Part shown: piece by piece, positions 20,835 through 31,327 of the stretch
How the letters are laid out: each line of letters starts with the position of its first letter
Numbering within the stretch: position 1 is the first letter of the stretch
DNA from: Gracilaria gracilis
Taxonomy: Eukaryota; Rhodophyta; Florideophyceae; Gracilariales; Gracilariaceae
DNA length: 64,000 nucleotides
Assembly: GCA_030374805.1 (NCBI GenBank)
Contig: JARGSG010000227.1
Span: forward strand, 310,001 to 374,000
Direction: 5' to 3'
Translations under genes and position numbers: made by a program
Notes under the pieces: generated by a model
Seen by the model: the letters and a program-made list of their open reading frames with translations, nothing else
What the model was told of the DNA's origin: nothing
Databases searched by the model: none

Positions 20835-22280
20835 GAAGGGCCAGCTTCCATGCGGCACGCGCCTGGTTTCGTTTCAGCTAAAGAGCAATCGTTTCTCTGA
20901 GTGGGTGGGTCTGTTAAACACTTCGACGGTAGTGCAATGAGATTTCGAACTGGGTACAAATTATAGAGCAATACGTTGTGGACTAAGAGAGGTTCACCAC
21001 TGAGATATGAGGCGATAACTCAGAAAGTTTGACTTGATGCGTTTCGTGTAGTCTGCAACCGCGAGTTTGAAGTCAAACACCGAACCGATTGAAGCTTGTG
21101 GGAAGGCAATGTGGACAACAGATGAAATCTGCTGCAAGGAATCAGAAAGTAAGGATTCCGTGAGCTTTCACAGGGTCAAAAAGTGGCCAGGCCCCCTTGT
21201 AAACAAGATGGAGTCGGATGTGGGTTGGCCAGGAGGTCCTTCAGCAACGCCATCGTTACTACTGTTGTGGGGCACCGCCTGTACGTCCTTCGTCGGATAC
21301 GCTACAACGCCACCCTGGTAGCCCCGCTACCCTTGATAGGTAGCCAGGCTACTCGGTGTAAACGAGAGCTCCAGAAAAGAACGAAAAGAGCACGATCAGG
21401 GTGGTTAAATTTAGATAACCCCCTGTTTTCTCATAGAATATAAACTTAATGTGTATACAAAAAGTGTTCCAAATGTTACGTTTGTTCGTTCATAACCAGA
21501 TTTGCCTTTACGCAGAAGCAAATTCTTGGCATTTACTATTTCTCCACAAGTATATTACCCTTGGTAAGCCGAACTCAAGACTGATGTGAAGGTCTCAACT
21601 TGAGACTCTCAAGTGCCGATGGTAGATACTCGAAAACGTCCTACAAACTCCAATCATGCTGCTCATCACCTTACAACGAAGAACAAATCCTTTTTACAGC
21701 CTGTCTGAAAAATAAATAACAAGCCAGAAGACTACACGCACAGCAATGTAAATGCTAATTTTTCTCAACAGCAGAAGCCGGCATTAAACGCAGCACACTC
21801 CCTTCGTCAATGAAACATGACGCAATTTCTGATGCAGTGTGCGCTGATAAATTAGCGAGGTATAAAATGTGAAATACATTTTTGACTATTCATATTCATT
21901 TTTGCAGCTTGTACTGTATCTAGAATCTACAATGTACACGCCCAGTGGGTACACGCCACTACTGAATATTTCTGAAATACAGACTTCCCGTAACTTTACC
22001 TATAGGCTGATAAAGAGTTACAAAGATGACCTTCAATTCCAGCTGCTTTCGGCATCGTTTCGGACGATGCAGACTCTAGATAGATACGCCGCGTAACTCT
22101 GGACCTTCTTGCTCATTTCACTGAAACCTATTTCGGTACTGTATCTACCGACGTTGCAGTATGAAGAACACTTCTATCATAAGAGCTTGTAATGCATAAG
22201 GTTCTGTCCGTGTAATTCGGCTCTTTGAGCAGGATAAAATGTATTTACTGAGCCCTGGCAAGGCAAGTGGGGTTCAAGTG
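20835..22280. other. Intergenic region, no gene recognised
   Basis: 1.4 kb between the PAT1 start and the SNF2 3' end. ORFs are short and atypical. AT-rich towards 21400-22200. Confidence 0.45.
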
Positions 22281-25200
22281 TCAACGCCTTGGATTCTTTC
22301 TTGGCCGACCTCGTTTTCGTCGGGGCTTGGGAGCCTCTCGAATAGCAGCCTCGCCATATACTTCTCCGTTAACATCCACACTCTTTCTTCTGGAAGAGTT
22401 GTTACCGTTCATTCGACCGTTTTCCATGGTCGAATCCTCTGAAGACGGTTTTCTTGAGCCCACTTCAGAGTCCCGCGCGGAACTCCGTCTTCTTGATGAA
22501 GGTGCTTCATAAGCACTGTCTCCGTTTGAAAGCTCGGGGGTCTGGCGGGGATTCTTTGCCAACCGCCTTTTCTTTCGTCTGACAGCTTCGGCAATATCGC
22601 CCTCTTCTTCCATTGCCAGTGCCCACTCGCGTTCAGTTAGATTGTCGTCATAGGTTATTTCCTTCCGTTTTCTCCGACCCCGACCATGTTCCAAACTGAA
22701 GTCTGATTGATTTTCTTTGTGTTTCTCTTCAACTTCCGGTAGTAACACCCAACTAGGCAATTGGCTCTCATCTGTTAACAAGCGTGTCCCTTCCCTAGCT
22801 TGAGACTCCAGTTCCACATCAAGTTCCTCAAATATTTCTAATTCCTCATCTGTTCGCGCTAGCTTACGATTGATTTCGCTCAATGATGTTACATCCTCCT
22901 TTCTTGATATGTCGTCACCGGCCTGTTGTCGTAAGAGGTCTTTCAACATTACCTGTCGGTCGTTGTCACTGCTCTTATTGTTGAACTGACCAGCTTGTAT
23001 AACCTGGGCATCCATCTGCAGCTTACGATTGGCGCGTTTCAAAATCTTTTCTTCGATGGATCCTGAGCAGATGAGACGGTACACGCGTACTTCCTTCGTT
23101 TGTCCTATTCGATGAGCCCTGTCTTGCGCCTGCAAATCCATCATGGGGTTCCAATCAGAATCAAAAATTATCACCGTATCGGCGGTTTGTAGATTTAGCC
23201 CCAGACCGCCCGCTCGAGTAGAAAGCAAGAAACAGAAGTACTCTGAGTTTTCGGCGTTGAACATTTCCAGCATTTCTTGTCTGTCGTCTGCTTTTGTTGT
23301 ACCATCAAGTCGTAGATACTTCATGCCAATAGATTGTAAGAAATATTCAAGAAAATCTAACGCCGCTGTCATCTGCGAGAAAATGAGAACACGATGACCA
23401 CACTTCTTTAGTTTTCGAAGGCAGTGGTCAAGGAGTTCGAATTTCCCGGATGCCCGCATCAAAAATTCTGAAGGCAGGGACATGAGCTCGTCATCCTGAT
23501 AAAACAAATATGGATGATTGCAGACCTTTTTAAGCTGCATTACCATATTATTGAACGATCGAATACCCACATTTCCAGAGCCTCCAGAGACGCCAAGTCG
23601 CCTCTGCAGCTGGCGATACAGTACTTTTTGCCAAATAGACATGTCACATTTGAGAACTAGTTCGACCTTATCCGGGAGCTGTGATTCGACATCAGTCTTC
23701 AGTCTTCGGAGCATGAACGGGCGGAGCACTTGATGCAATCGGCTGATGATCAAAAGGTTCTCTTCTTCGTTAAGCTCGGCAGAATCACCAAGAGAAGAGT
23801 CCTGAAAGGGAGCATTGAACCAGGTTTCAAACGTTTCTGCGCTTGAGAATATTGTCGGTAGCAGAAAATTTAGGAGGGCCCAGAGTTCGGTCATGTTATT
23901 TTGGAGAGGAGTTCCGGTCAACAGCAGACGGTTTCGAGATGTGTACTTCGCACCAAGGGTAAGAGCCAATTTGCAGTCCGCGTTCTTCATTCTGTGACCT
24001 TCGTCCATGATGATGTACTTCCATCGGATACGCCCAAGCACATTCTTGTCTTTAACGATGAATTCGTAAGTGGTTAACAAAACGTTATAATTTCCTCCTT
24101 GCATCTCATAGAGTTGAATGCTCTTCCTTGTTGTGGGATCCCCTTTGTATACAACTTTGATCAGCGACGGGGACCACTTGTCCATCTCACGCACCCAGTT
24201 GCTTATCACGCTGAGCGGAACAATTATCAAAAATGGCCCATACATTCTCTTCACTTCGCAAAGATACGTAATCAGAGACAGCGTCTGAATGGTCTTCCCG
24301 AGACCCATTTCATCGGCAAGAATTCCATTTAGATTGTTGTTGTACAAAGAAACTAACCATTCAAGACCTTCTAGTTGATAGTGTTTCAACTTTCCGCCAA
24401 CAAGAGAATCAGGTTGTCGAACTTGTTCTGATATAGTATGTGAAATTGTGTAGTAATCATTCCTTCTCTTCTTGAACTGTGACAGTTCGTCATCTGCATC
24501 TACCGAAGGAACTGCATTTCCATCCTCCGCCCCTGAACCCCCATTCTCGTGATTCATCTTCTGATGTGAACTAGCCATCTTTTCGTCTTCTTCTCTAGCA
24601 GACTGTTTTTGCCGCTCCACCTGGGCCCCAATTTGCATCAGATACTCATCTGTTTGCTTGAGAAGTTGAATCAACCTCTTGTTCTTGGTGCTCTTAAGCA
24701 GTTCAAGATACTCGTCCTGGTTATTACTTCGCAATGCCCGTAGTCGGTCAATCTGCTCTTTCTTCTTTCTTCGTTCCTCTTCTCGAGAGCGATCTCGGAA
24801 ATAGCGCTCAAGATCTTTGAGTAACCGTTTCTTGAGTGTTTGCCGCGCATTGCACCAAATCCTCAACTGATGACCATGGTGAAGCAAATTCTGCATGAAT
24901 CCCTGACGTCTGGCTCTTCGCTGCATAACCTGTCGAATTCTGTAGCTCTCTTCGACACGAGGGGCACCCAAATAGCTACCATGGCGAATGGAATTACCGT
25001 AGGCATAACCGGCCGTTCTCCGTCTCCACTTGGCAATAACTTTTGGTCGCAAGTCAGAAATACCACGACGGTCCAGTACAGCCTTCATTGAGTACATAAC
25101 CTTGTCGCGGACTGACCTTTGCAACTTGGAAAGCTTGAGCTGTTTTTCCTCGATGTTTAGCAGCCGTTGAACGTCTTCGGGCGCATAGCTCTTGATCTCA

Positions 25201-26636
25201 TTGATTTCTTGAAGTCTAAACTTGATGCGCCGCTGTACTCTTTCCTCACGTTGTGTAAGCAAACGATCGTAAGACGGACGGTGTTGGCCTTTTGAAACGA
25301 CGCAAACAGGTACAGCAGCAGCTTGGCGCGTAACAGATGGGTCAATTGACGGAAGAGACGGAAGACCGCGCTCCCGGCGACGGGGGCTCTTTCTTTCGTG
25401 CAGAGGTTTGTGTCGCGGGGACGTCTCGCTGGGTTTGGCAGTCAGGGTGGGTGTGATTGCCTTTGCTGCTTGCATGATTTCAACGCGTTGTTGAGAGACT
25501 CGTGCATCTAGTTGTGGTGCACGCTGTGCAGCGGACGGGGTAGTGGTATTGTGAGAGTCACAAAATCGTGCTTGCAAACGTTGATGGTGTGCCTTGGCGA
25601 GCGCGACGCGCTCTTGTACTTGAGTATCTGACAGCTGTTCTTCTTTGTTGCGCAGGACGTCTTCTTTGGTGAAGGTGTGGTGAATCGGAAAACGCGGGAG
25701 ATTCCTCACGTCAAAATGCGAGATACCATTTGGATGTATGGATGGTTTATCGGACACAATGGCGTGGTCGTGAGGTTCACGTAGGCCGCGTTCAATGACA
25801 TATGCCGACGAAGGTAAGTGTTGTCTAACAGGGCGTCCCCTCGCGGCAAGATGTACCTCAGCAGGGATGTCAGCATCGCGAATGAGGCGGCGAAAAGCAT
25901 CCACCTGGGCCTTGATTTGAAACACGTGTGCGGCGGATAGCTGTGCGCACATCTGCGACTCGAAGGTAGGAGGAGCATCTTGCACGCGGCGCATGCGAGG
26001 CGACTGCGGAGCACGCGGCGACGAAGTCCTCGTACCGGGCTTGGAATCCTTGCGCTTCGACGGCGGGCGGCGCGACAGCGAGTCGGCAAACAGCTGGCGC
26101 GCGGCCTGGAACACGGACAAGGGCGGGTGAGCGGGAGCGGTGTTGGTGTGGTGCAGCGAAAAGCCATCCGAGGCGGCGGGGCGCGGCGGAGGGGGCGCAG
26201 AAGGCTGCGGCGGCGGCTCATTGGCGTCGAACAGCTCCAAGGCAGCTCTGGCGGCGGCGATGGTGAGCTGGTTGTGCTCCTGGAAGGAGAAGTTTGGCGA
26301 CGCGGGCAGCGAGCGGCCGACGGGCGCCAGCGCGTGCGGCTGCTGATCAAAGCAGTTGAGCGGGCGCAGCGCGGCGGCGCGCGACGCGCCAGCGGCGGCC
26401 AGCAGGCGGTCATGCGGCGCGAAGGGCGGCGCATTGCGCGCGGGCGCCGTGAGCAGCGCGGCGGTGTGGAAGCGGGAGGCGCGCACGATGAGGGTGACGA
26501 GCGTGTGGACGCGCGCGTCGGACGGCGCCACGCCGGCGTCCAGCAGCTGGTGCAGCGCGCGGCGCGCGGCGCACAGCGCGTGCGGCAGCGGAGGCGGCGC
26601 GGTGCGCTCGCGCGCGGCGGTCGGCGACGCGCTCAT
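22281..26636 (-). CDS. SNF2-family chromatin remodelling ATPase (SWI/SNF catalytic subunit)
   Basis: 1451 residues from ATG 26636. An HSA-type helical region (actin-related-protein binding) lies near residues 580-665. The SNF2 core follows: motif I LADEMGLGKT near 775, DEGH motif II in the BRG1-type DEGHRMKN context, LTGTPLQNN, and motif VI QAQDRAHRIGQTKEVRVY near 1177. A SnAC-like region and an acidic linker follow. The tail ends in an AT-hook (KRGRPRKNP) instead of a bromodomain. This fits the BRM/SYD/STH1 class that slides and evicts nucleosomes. The frame also runs upstream to 26921 through a 9-bp repeat encoding Arg/Trp, which I treat as non-coding. The N-terminus is GC-rich. Confidence 0.9.
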   Translation of the reverse strand: MSASPTAARERTAPPPLPHALCAARRALHQLLDAGVAPSDARVHTLVTLIVRASRFHTAALLTAPARNAPPFAPHDRLLAAAGASRAAALRPLNCFDQQPHALAPVGRSLPASPNFSFQEHNQLTIAAARAALELFDANEPPPQPSAPPPPRPAASDGFSLHHTNTAPAHPPLSVFQAARQLFADSLSRRPPSKRKDSKPGTRTSSPRAPQSPRMRRVQDAPPTFESQMCAQLSAAHVFQIKAQVDAFRRLIRDADIPAEVHLAARGRPVRQHLPSSAYVIERGLREPHDHAIVSDKPSIHPNGISHFDVRNLPRFPIHHTFTKEDVLRNKEEQLSDTQVQERVALAKAHHQRLQARFCDSHNTTTPSAAQRAPQLDARVSQQRVEIMQAAKAITPTLTAKPSETSPRHKPLHERKSPRRRERGLPSLPSIDPSVTRQAAAVPVCVVSKGQHRPSYDRLLTQREERVQRRIKFRLQEINEIKSYAPEDVQRLLNIEEKQLKLSKLQRSVRDKVMYSMKAVLDRRGISDLRPKVIAKWRRRTAGYAYGNSIRHGSYLGAPRVEESYRIRQVMQRRARRQGFMQNLLHHGHQLRIWCNARQTLKKRLLKDLERYFRDRSREEERRKKKEQIDRLRALRSNNQDEYLELLKSTKNKRLIQLLKQTDEYLMQIGAQVERQKQSAREEDEKMASSHQKMNHENGGSGAEDGNAVPSVDADDELSQFKKRRNDYYTISHTISEQVRQPDSLVGGKLKHYQLEGLEWLVSLYNNNLNGILADEMGLGKTIQTLSLITYLCEVKRMYGPFLIIVPLSVISNWVREMDKWSPSLIKVVYKGDPTTRKSIQLYEMQGGNYNVLLTTYEFIVKDKNVLGRIRWKYIIMDEGHRMKNADCKLALTLGAKYTSRNRLLLTGTPLQNNMTELWALLNFLLPTIFSSAETFETWFNAPFQDSSLGDSAELNEEENLLIISRLHQVLRPFMLRRLKTDVESQLPDKVELVLKCDMSIWQKVLYRQLQRRLGVSGGSGNVGIRSFNNMVMQLKKVCNHPYLFYQDDELMSLPSEFLMRASGKFELLDHCLRKLKKCGHRVLIFSQMTAALDFLEYFLQSIGMKYLRLDGTTKADDRQEMLEMFNAENSEYFCFLLSTRAGGLGLNLQTADTVIIFDSDWNPMMDLQAQDRAHRIGQTKEVRVYRLICSGSIEEKILKRANRKLQMDAQVIQAGQFNNKSSDNDRQVMLKDLLRQQAGDDISRKEDVTSLSEINRKLARTDEELEIFEELDVELESQAREGTRLLTDESQLPSWVLLPEVEEKHKENQSDFSLEHGRGRRKRKEITYDDNLTEREWALAMEEEGDIAEAVRRKKRRLAKNPRQTPELSNGDSAYEAPSSRRRSSARDSEVGSRKPSSEDSTMENGRMNGNNSSRRKSVDVNGEVYGEAAIREAPKPRRKRGRPRKNPRR

Positions 26637-27022
26637 GGCAGCACACACACGCACAAGTTTGAAAGCGTCTGTCTGTGCAGCAGCTGCTGCGTTCGCCGCC
26701 TTCGACCGCGTGCCCCTGTCCTGCCGCGCCAACGCTTGCAACACCCAAGCGCAACGCACCACTTGCACGCCATGCCGCAGCGCGCTCGAAGCGGCAGCCG
26801 CCGCCACTCGCCACCTATGCCACCTATGCCACCTACGCCACCTACGCCACCTACGCCACCTACGCCACCTACGCCGTGTGCGCGGGACACGTGTACCAGC
26901 TGATGCGAGCGCATCGCGCAATTATTGGGGACACGGCGTCCGCAATTCACAGCGAATTGCCGCGTGCTCCGCTGCTCGCCCGAGCCGAGCCACCGGCTGG
27001 TCCGTCGCGCTGCTCCGCCGCC
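26637..27022. promoter_or_regulatory. GC-rich divergent promoter between SNF2 and CDS genes
   Basis: The two starts (26636 minus, 27023 plus) are 386 bp apart. The interval contains a seven-copy 9-bp tandem repeat. Both frames remain open across most of it because of base composition, so the start choices rest on family lengths and N-terminal plausibility. Confidence 0.5.
26811..26873. repeat. 9-bp tandem repeat, seven copies
   Basis: Unit CCACCTAYG repeated seven times without interruption: two copies with TATG, then five with TACG. It encodes Ala-Thr-Tyr on one strand and Trp-Arg-Arg on the other, which inflates ORFs. It lies inside the divergent promoter. Confidence 0.9.
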
Positions 27023-28168
27023 ATGACGCCGGTGGTGCGTCGCCGTCGCCACGGCCACGCCGCGTTCGCGCCGTCGCTGGCGCTGCCTGCGCGACGCGCA
27101 CCGCGCGTGGACGCGCGCGCGCCCTGTGTGCTGCCAGCGCTGCGAGCGCCGCGAACGGCGCGCCCGTGCGCAAAGCTGTCCACGCCAAAGGGAGATCTGG
27201 CCAACCGCCCGGATGAGTCGCCGTCGTCGCCGCGGATGCGCTCGCGCCGCGCGTCGCAGCGCGTCATCAGCAGCTTCAAGGTGCAGCGCCGCATCGCGGT
27301 CGGATTCATCATGGGTGCCGTGGTGATTGCGTTTGTGTTTTCTGGCCGCTGGGTGTTTGCCACTGGCATGCTGGTCATCAGCCTCACTGGGCTGTACGAG
27401 TATTACCGCATGGTGGCTGCCAAGGGCCACTTGCCGGCGTACAAGATGGGGCTGTGCGTCACGGCCGCTACGCTGCTGTCCAGTGCGTGCTCGCCCGCGC
27501 TGGCGGACGTGGTGTTCCCGGTGGGCGGCACCATGATTTGCATCTACCTGCTGTTTAGACGGCGCAAGATCGCCACCATTGCCGATATCAGCACCACCTT
27601 CATGGGGCTGTTCTACGCGGGCTATCTGCCCAGTTACTGGATTCGCTTGCATGAGTTTAACGGCGCGTTGACGAAAAACGTGGTTGCGGGCGTCATATCG
27701 TTTGTGTGGCCGACGGCGTCGTGGTTCCAACCCACCATCACCGTGGGGTCGCTGATTGTGTTTTGGACGTGGCTGTCGGGCGCCAGCGCTGATATCGGCG
27801 CCTTCTTCGTGGGCCGCGCCTTTGGAAAGACGCGCTTCAGCAGCATCTCGCCCAAGAAGACCATCGAGGGCGCGGTGGCCGGCTTTGTGTGCTCGGCGGG
27901 CGTGTCGATTCTGGGCGCGTACCTGCTGCAATGGCCGCTGTGGTGGGCCACGGGAGCCGTGTACGGCGTGACGGTGGGCATTCTGGGGCTGTGCGGCGAC
28001 TTGTTTGAAAGCTGTTTCAAGCGCGATGTGGGGTGGAAGGACAGCGGCTCGCTGTTCCCGGGACATGGCGGCATGCTTGATCGCGCGGATAGTTATGTGC
28101 TGGTGGCACCTCTGGTGTACTTCTTCGCCACTTTGGTGCTGCCTTTGATCACGCGCCTCGTGCGGTAG
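27023..28168 (+). CDS. Phosphatidate cytidylyltransferase (CDP-diacylglycerol synthase)
   Basis: 381 residues from ATG 27023. It makes CDP-diacylglycerol from phosphatidate and CTP, the precursor of phosphatidylglycerol and phosphatidylinositol. The CdsA signature is complete near the C-terminus: SCFKRDVGWKDSGSLFPGHG continuing to the MLDRADS end with both aspartates. Six to eight hydrophobic segments start near residue 90. The first 80 residues are Arg/Ala/Pro-rich with few acidic residues, like a plastid or mitochondrial transit peptide. Together with the prokaryotic-type core this suggests a plastid enzyme. Coding sequence is markedly GC-rich compared with neighbours after 30 kb. An ATG at 26903 is an alternative start. 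Confidence 0.88.
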   Translation: MTPVVRRRRHGHAAFAPSLALPARRAPRVDARAPCVLPALRAPRTARPCAKLSTPKGDLANRPDESPSSPRMRSRRASQRVISSFKVQRRIAVGFIMGAVVIAFVFSGRWVFATGMLVISLTGLYEYYRMVAAKGHLPAYKMGLCVTAATLLSSACSPALADVVFPVGGTMICIYLLFRRRKIATIADISTTFMGLFYAGYLPSYWIRLHEFNGALTKNVVAGVISFVWPTASWFQPTITVGSLIVFWTWLSGASADIGAFFVGRAFGKTRFSSISPKKTIEGAVAGFVCSAGVSILGAYLLQWPLWWATGAVYGVTVGILGLCGDLFESCFKRDVGWKDSGSLFPGHGGMLDRADSYVLVAPLVYFFATLVLPLITRLVR

Positions 28169-28609
28169 ACGATGAACAACCAGCCTTGTAGCAGCGACTC
28201 ACCCCACGCGCGCAGGTGGCTCAATTTGTTTGGCAGCCTCAACAACCGCATCATCCATGTGCGAATACGGCTAGATAGCTAGATAGAATTACGCGTTAGC
28301 TGTATCCGATGTGTATCGGCGCCGATAGCGGCAGTTTTCAAAAAAAAGGGGAACAAGGAGCACCCGCTCAAGCCGCCTCCTGCGCTCGCTGCGCCACGCC
28401 GCCGCGCCGCGAGAGCCGTTGACGCTGTCCACCGCCTTGACATGATCTGCCCCTCATACGACTTGTAAGGCTCTTACAACTTCAGATAGCCGTGCGCCAC
28501 CCGATCGCTCCTCATCGCCCTCCCTGCTACTCCCCCTATCTACGCTTTGGCTTTGTCTCCGTCGCTCGCTTTCTTCGCGTCCCGACTCGCGTCGCTGTTT
28601 CTTCTCACA
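28169..28609. other. Intergenic region
   Basis: Upstream of the beta-barrel-like gene. It holds an A-run near 28340 and GC-rich flanks, with no gene recognised. Confidence 0.4.
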
Positions 28610-29600
28610 ATGTGGCCTTTGAACCAATCCAACCAGTCCACCGCCCTCGTGTGCGCGCTCCCAAAGCTCCCGCCCTCTACGCGTTTGGTACGCTTTTTGA
28701 TCCTCTTCTCGCTTGCGTGCTTTCTTTCTCCCTCCCCCCCTCCCCACCGCCTTCTGACACCGACCTCTTCTGTCGCTGCTGCATAGGTCGCTTCTCGCAT
28801 TGATACCGACCACTCCACGGGCAAGGGCAAGTTTGCCTTGACAGGGCGCTACGCTTCGAAGAAGGACTCGTTTGGAATAGATGCCGCTTATGCCATCGAT
28901 GACTCCAATACCGTCTATGCTACCTACGGCGTTACCGATGAAAAGCTGCTCTCTTTTGGCCTTGAAACCGGCTTTTCCGCCTTCGAGCGTCGCGCAACCG
29001 TCGACCTTACGTACAGCCCGCCAAAGGATGCTGCCGCATTGAAAGCCGCCGTGCGTCAGGGCAAGTTCAAACTGTCTGCTTTCTTCTCCTTCGACAACTT
29101 CAAAAAGGATAACGTGCAGAACCATGCGGAGCGCTACGAAGTAGAAGCAAAGATCAGCGGCGTCGAGAACCTCAAGATTGGTTTTGATGGAAAGTCTCGC
29201 GCCGCTAAGATTAAGCTGTCCCATAAACTCGATTCCAAGAATAAGCTGGATGCTGAATACCATCACCTGGCTGGCGGTTCAAAGGCTGTCGTGTTCACTT
29301 TGAAGCACGCCTATTCCAAGTCACATACATTCGCACTCGGCTTCAATTATGGCGCCAACAAGTGCAAGGCTGAGTGGGATTGTAAGACTGACAATGGTCC
29401 ATGGACCATCACAACCAATTTCCCTTTCAATGCGAGGTACGTTTCAATTTCCGCTTGTTTACGTTGCACCACAAGCTCCCCATACGCTGTATATTGTTCC
29501 GATTTCACTCACCATTTCTTTTCTATTGCAACTACTTGCTTACATGTTACGTAGTCCATTATCTGGAGACTTGTCTATCAAACGCCGATTCGATTTCTAA
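28610..29600 (+). CDS. Putative beta-barrel organelle outer-membrane protein (three exons)
   Basis: Inferred exons 28610-28687, 28787-29436 and 29555-29600 give 257 residues, all junctions in phase (introns GTACGC...ATAG and GTACGT...GTAG). Beyond about residue 36 the protein shows alternating polar/hydrophobic strands rich in Gly, Lys, Ala and aromatic residues (KFALTGRYASKK, SHTFALGFNYGA, GDLSIKRRFDF), the pattern of a transmembrane beta barrel. The DSKNKLDAEYHH stretch resembles the plastid envelope pore OEP24, and VDAC is the alternative. There is no cleavable leader, as expected for an outer-membrane barrel. The first exon is the least certain part. Function as a solute pore is inference. 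Confidence 0.5.
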
Positions 29601-29651
29601 ATCCAACGTGTGTGGGTTATATATGTCACATTTGGTTAGTTAAAATGTTGG

Positions 29652-30431
29652 TCAGTTGTTTTCATCTTTTTCCGTTGGCCACAGTTGCGCCACGCATGTC
29701 TTCCTCATCATATAGGGCCTCCATTCACGAAGAAGGGAAACTGAATTTATGGGAATGTCAATAGGACACTCAGCAGCCTTTGTAAGAACAAATGCTTCAG
29801 AAAAGATTTTCTGTAGCTGCGCCACATCCACTTTGGGCGTTGTTCTCCATCGCAGTACGGTAGTGTGGATGATGTTTGGGATTTTAATGTCCGAGTTATT
29901 GCATCCGATATAACTTAGACTTGTTTGAAATTTTTGCTCCCTCATCTCTGCTCGAATACATTCTCGCATCCTTTCTATCACTCGTAGCTTGTCAACATAC
30001 AAAAATGTACCCACGCCGTTGTTTTGCACCTTTGCATCGTAAATAGTCAATGCGTACGTCCCGGCTATCGGCCAGCTTGACCGCCGAGACGCACGCGATA
30101 TGAGCCCCTTCCACTCGCTAACGAAAAGTTCTGGACTTGGAGGTGGAGGCTTCAGAAAGGATCGAAGTGTTGCAACAGTGAGATGTAACATGTCTGGCTC
30201 ATAAAAGAAGAAATCCCTTTCTTTGACCTCGGCGTATTTCAACCCTTCTTGCAGAAGCATACGAAATCTTGAATAGAAAGATAATAGAGCTGCCGGAGGC
30301 GGATACATGCCTGCCAGCACAAGACCAAACACGAGTTCAATTCGGCCGCAGGCGGGGTCTGGGCGAATTACACTCATCATATGTTGCGGGAAAAGAATTG
30401 GTAACCAACTTTCCTTTGATAGCTTGAACAA
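29652..30431 (-). CDS. 2H-phosphoesterase-like protein (start unresolved)
   Basis: An open frame of about 259 codons with two His-x-Thr motifs about 110 residues apart, LHLTVATL and IHTTVLRW, the layout of the 2H phosphoesterase superfamily (2',3'-cyclic phosphodiesterase, LigT-type and related). The first motif follows FFYEPDM. The family hydrolyses cyclic or 2'-5' phosphodiester bonds in RNA or nucleotides; the substrate here is unknown. The frame has no ATG near its start and opens at a TAG near 30465, so an upstream exon on the same strand, within about 30527-30759, is likely. I could not find a splice in phase. Confidence 0.5.
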   Translation of the reverse strand: MFKLSKESWLPILFPQHMMSVIRPDPACGRIELVFGLVLAGMYPPPAALLSFYSRFRMLLQEGLKYAEVKERDFFFYEPDMLHLTVATLRSFLKPPPPSPELFVSEWKGLISRASRRSSWPIAGTYALTIYDAKVQNNGVGTFLYVDKLRVIERMRECIRAEMREQKFQTSLSYIGCNNSDIKIPNIIHTTVLRWRTTPKVDVAQLQKIFSEAFVLTKAAECPIDIPINSVSLLREWRPYMMRKTCVAQLWPTEKDENN

Positions 30432-30759
30432 GCAGATACTCGCTTTGTTGTTTATCTGAAGGAGTGGCTACGTCCACAGTAAAGAAGAGGAAGAAGGAGT
30501 GGCTTGTAGCCAAAATTCTGTACAGTGAGCTGAACTTGTAAATGCTGAAGTCTTTGAGCACTGCCAACTGAGAGCAGTCTTTTGAAATGTTTCTCGTCTT
30601 GTTTACAAACGGGTAGAGATCTCTAATTAGAAACGGATACAAGACGTCGTTTATCATGGTCCGTTGGAGCAACAACTGGATAGACATTCTGTTGCCAAAA
30701 TCTACGTTGGTTTCTAGACGTTTTCTGGTTTGAACCGTTCGGGCTAACCTTCTAACCAC

Positions 30760-31327
30760 TCGGGTTTGTTTCTATCAAAAGCATATATTTGGAAATTCGG
30801 GACTCCTCAGTGAGTCCTCGCTGATTAAGCTAGACGTGAACTGGGCAGCCACTCGTGTTCGGTATCATGCAGAGTAGCTTTTCTTGACCTAGGTCGAAGC
30901 CCAGGACTCGCGGAAGTGTCAGACTTCAAAAGAGATCGAATTGTCCCGTATAATTTCAACACTTTTTCAGCCAGCCATTCGAGAATATACGACGTATCCG
31001 GCCTCCTAGCCTTTTCCCCGTTTTTGCAGTACCTCTGTAACAGGTCCATGTGCTCCAACTCAAGTTGGCAATCTCACACATCGTTCTTCATACTGTTAGC
31101 GACTATCCTATCTTGCATTACCTGGACGTTTCACAGCAACACTCTTCATATGCAAGTTTTGCACCATCCGTGGTTCCTAATCTTCAAATCGATACCCATC
31201 TAACTTATGGATCAGCAACCAACAAGTACAAGCTAATTGATAATACTGTACATAGTACTTTGCGAACGCTTCAGAGCCGTTTATCTTCATCGATTGGCGA
31301 TCTAGTTAACGGAGTGAATGCTTTGAA
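30760..31327. other. Intergenic region, no gene recognised
   Basis: Upstream of the helical-repeat gene; short ORFs only. Confidence 0.4.

Noticed and set aside
25980..26903. Long plus-strand ORF (307 codons) antisense to the SNF2 N-terminus.
   Set aside because: It is Arg/Gly-rich, has no domain, and is a product of the GC-rich coding strand opposite.
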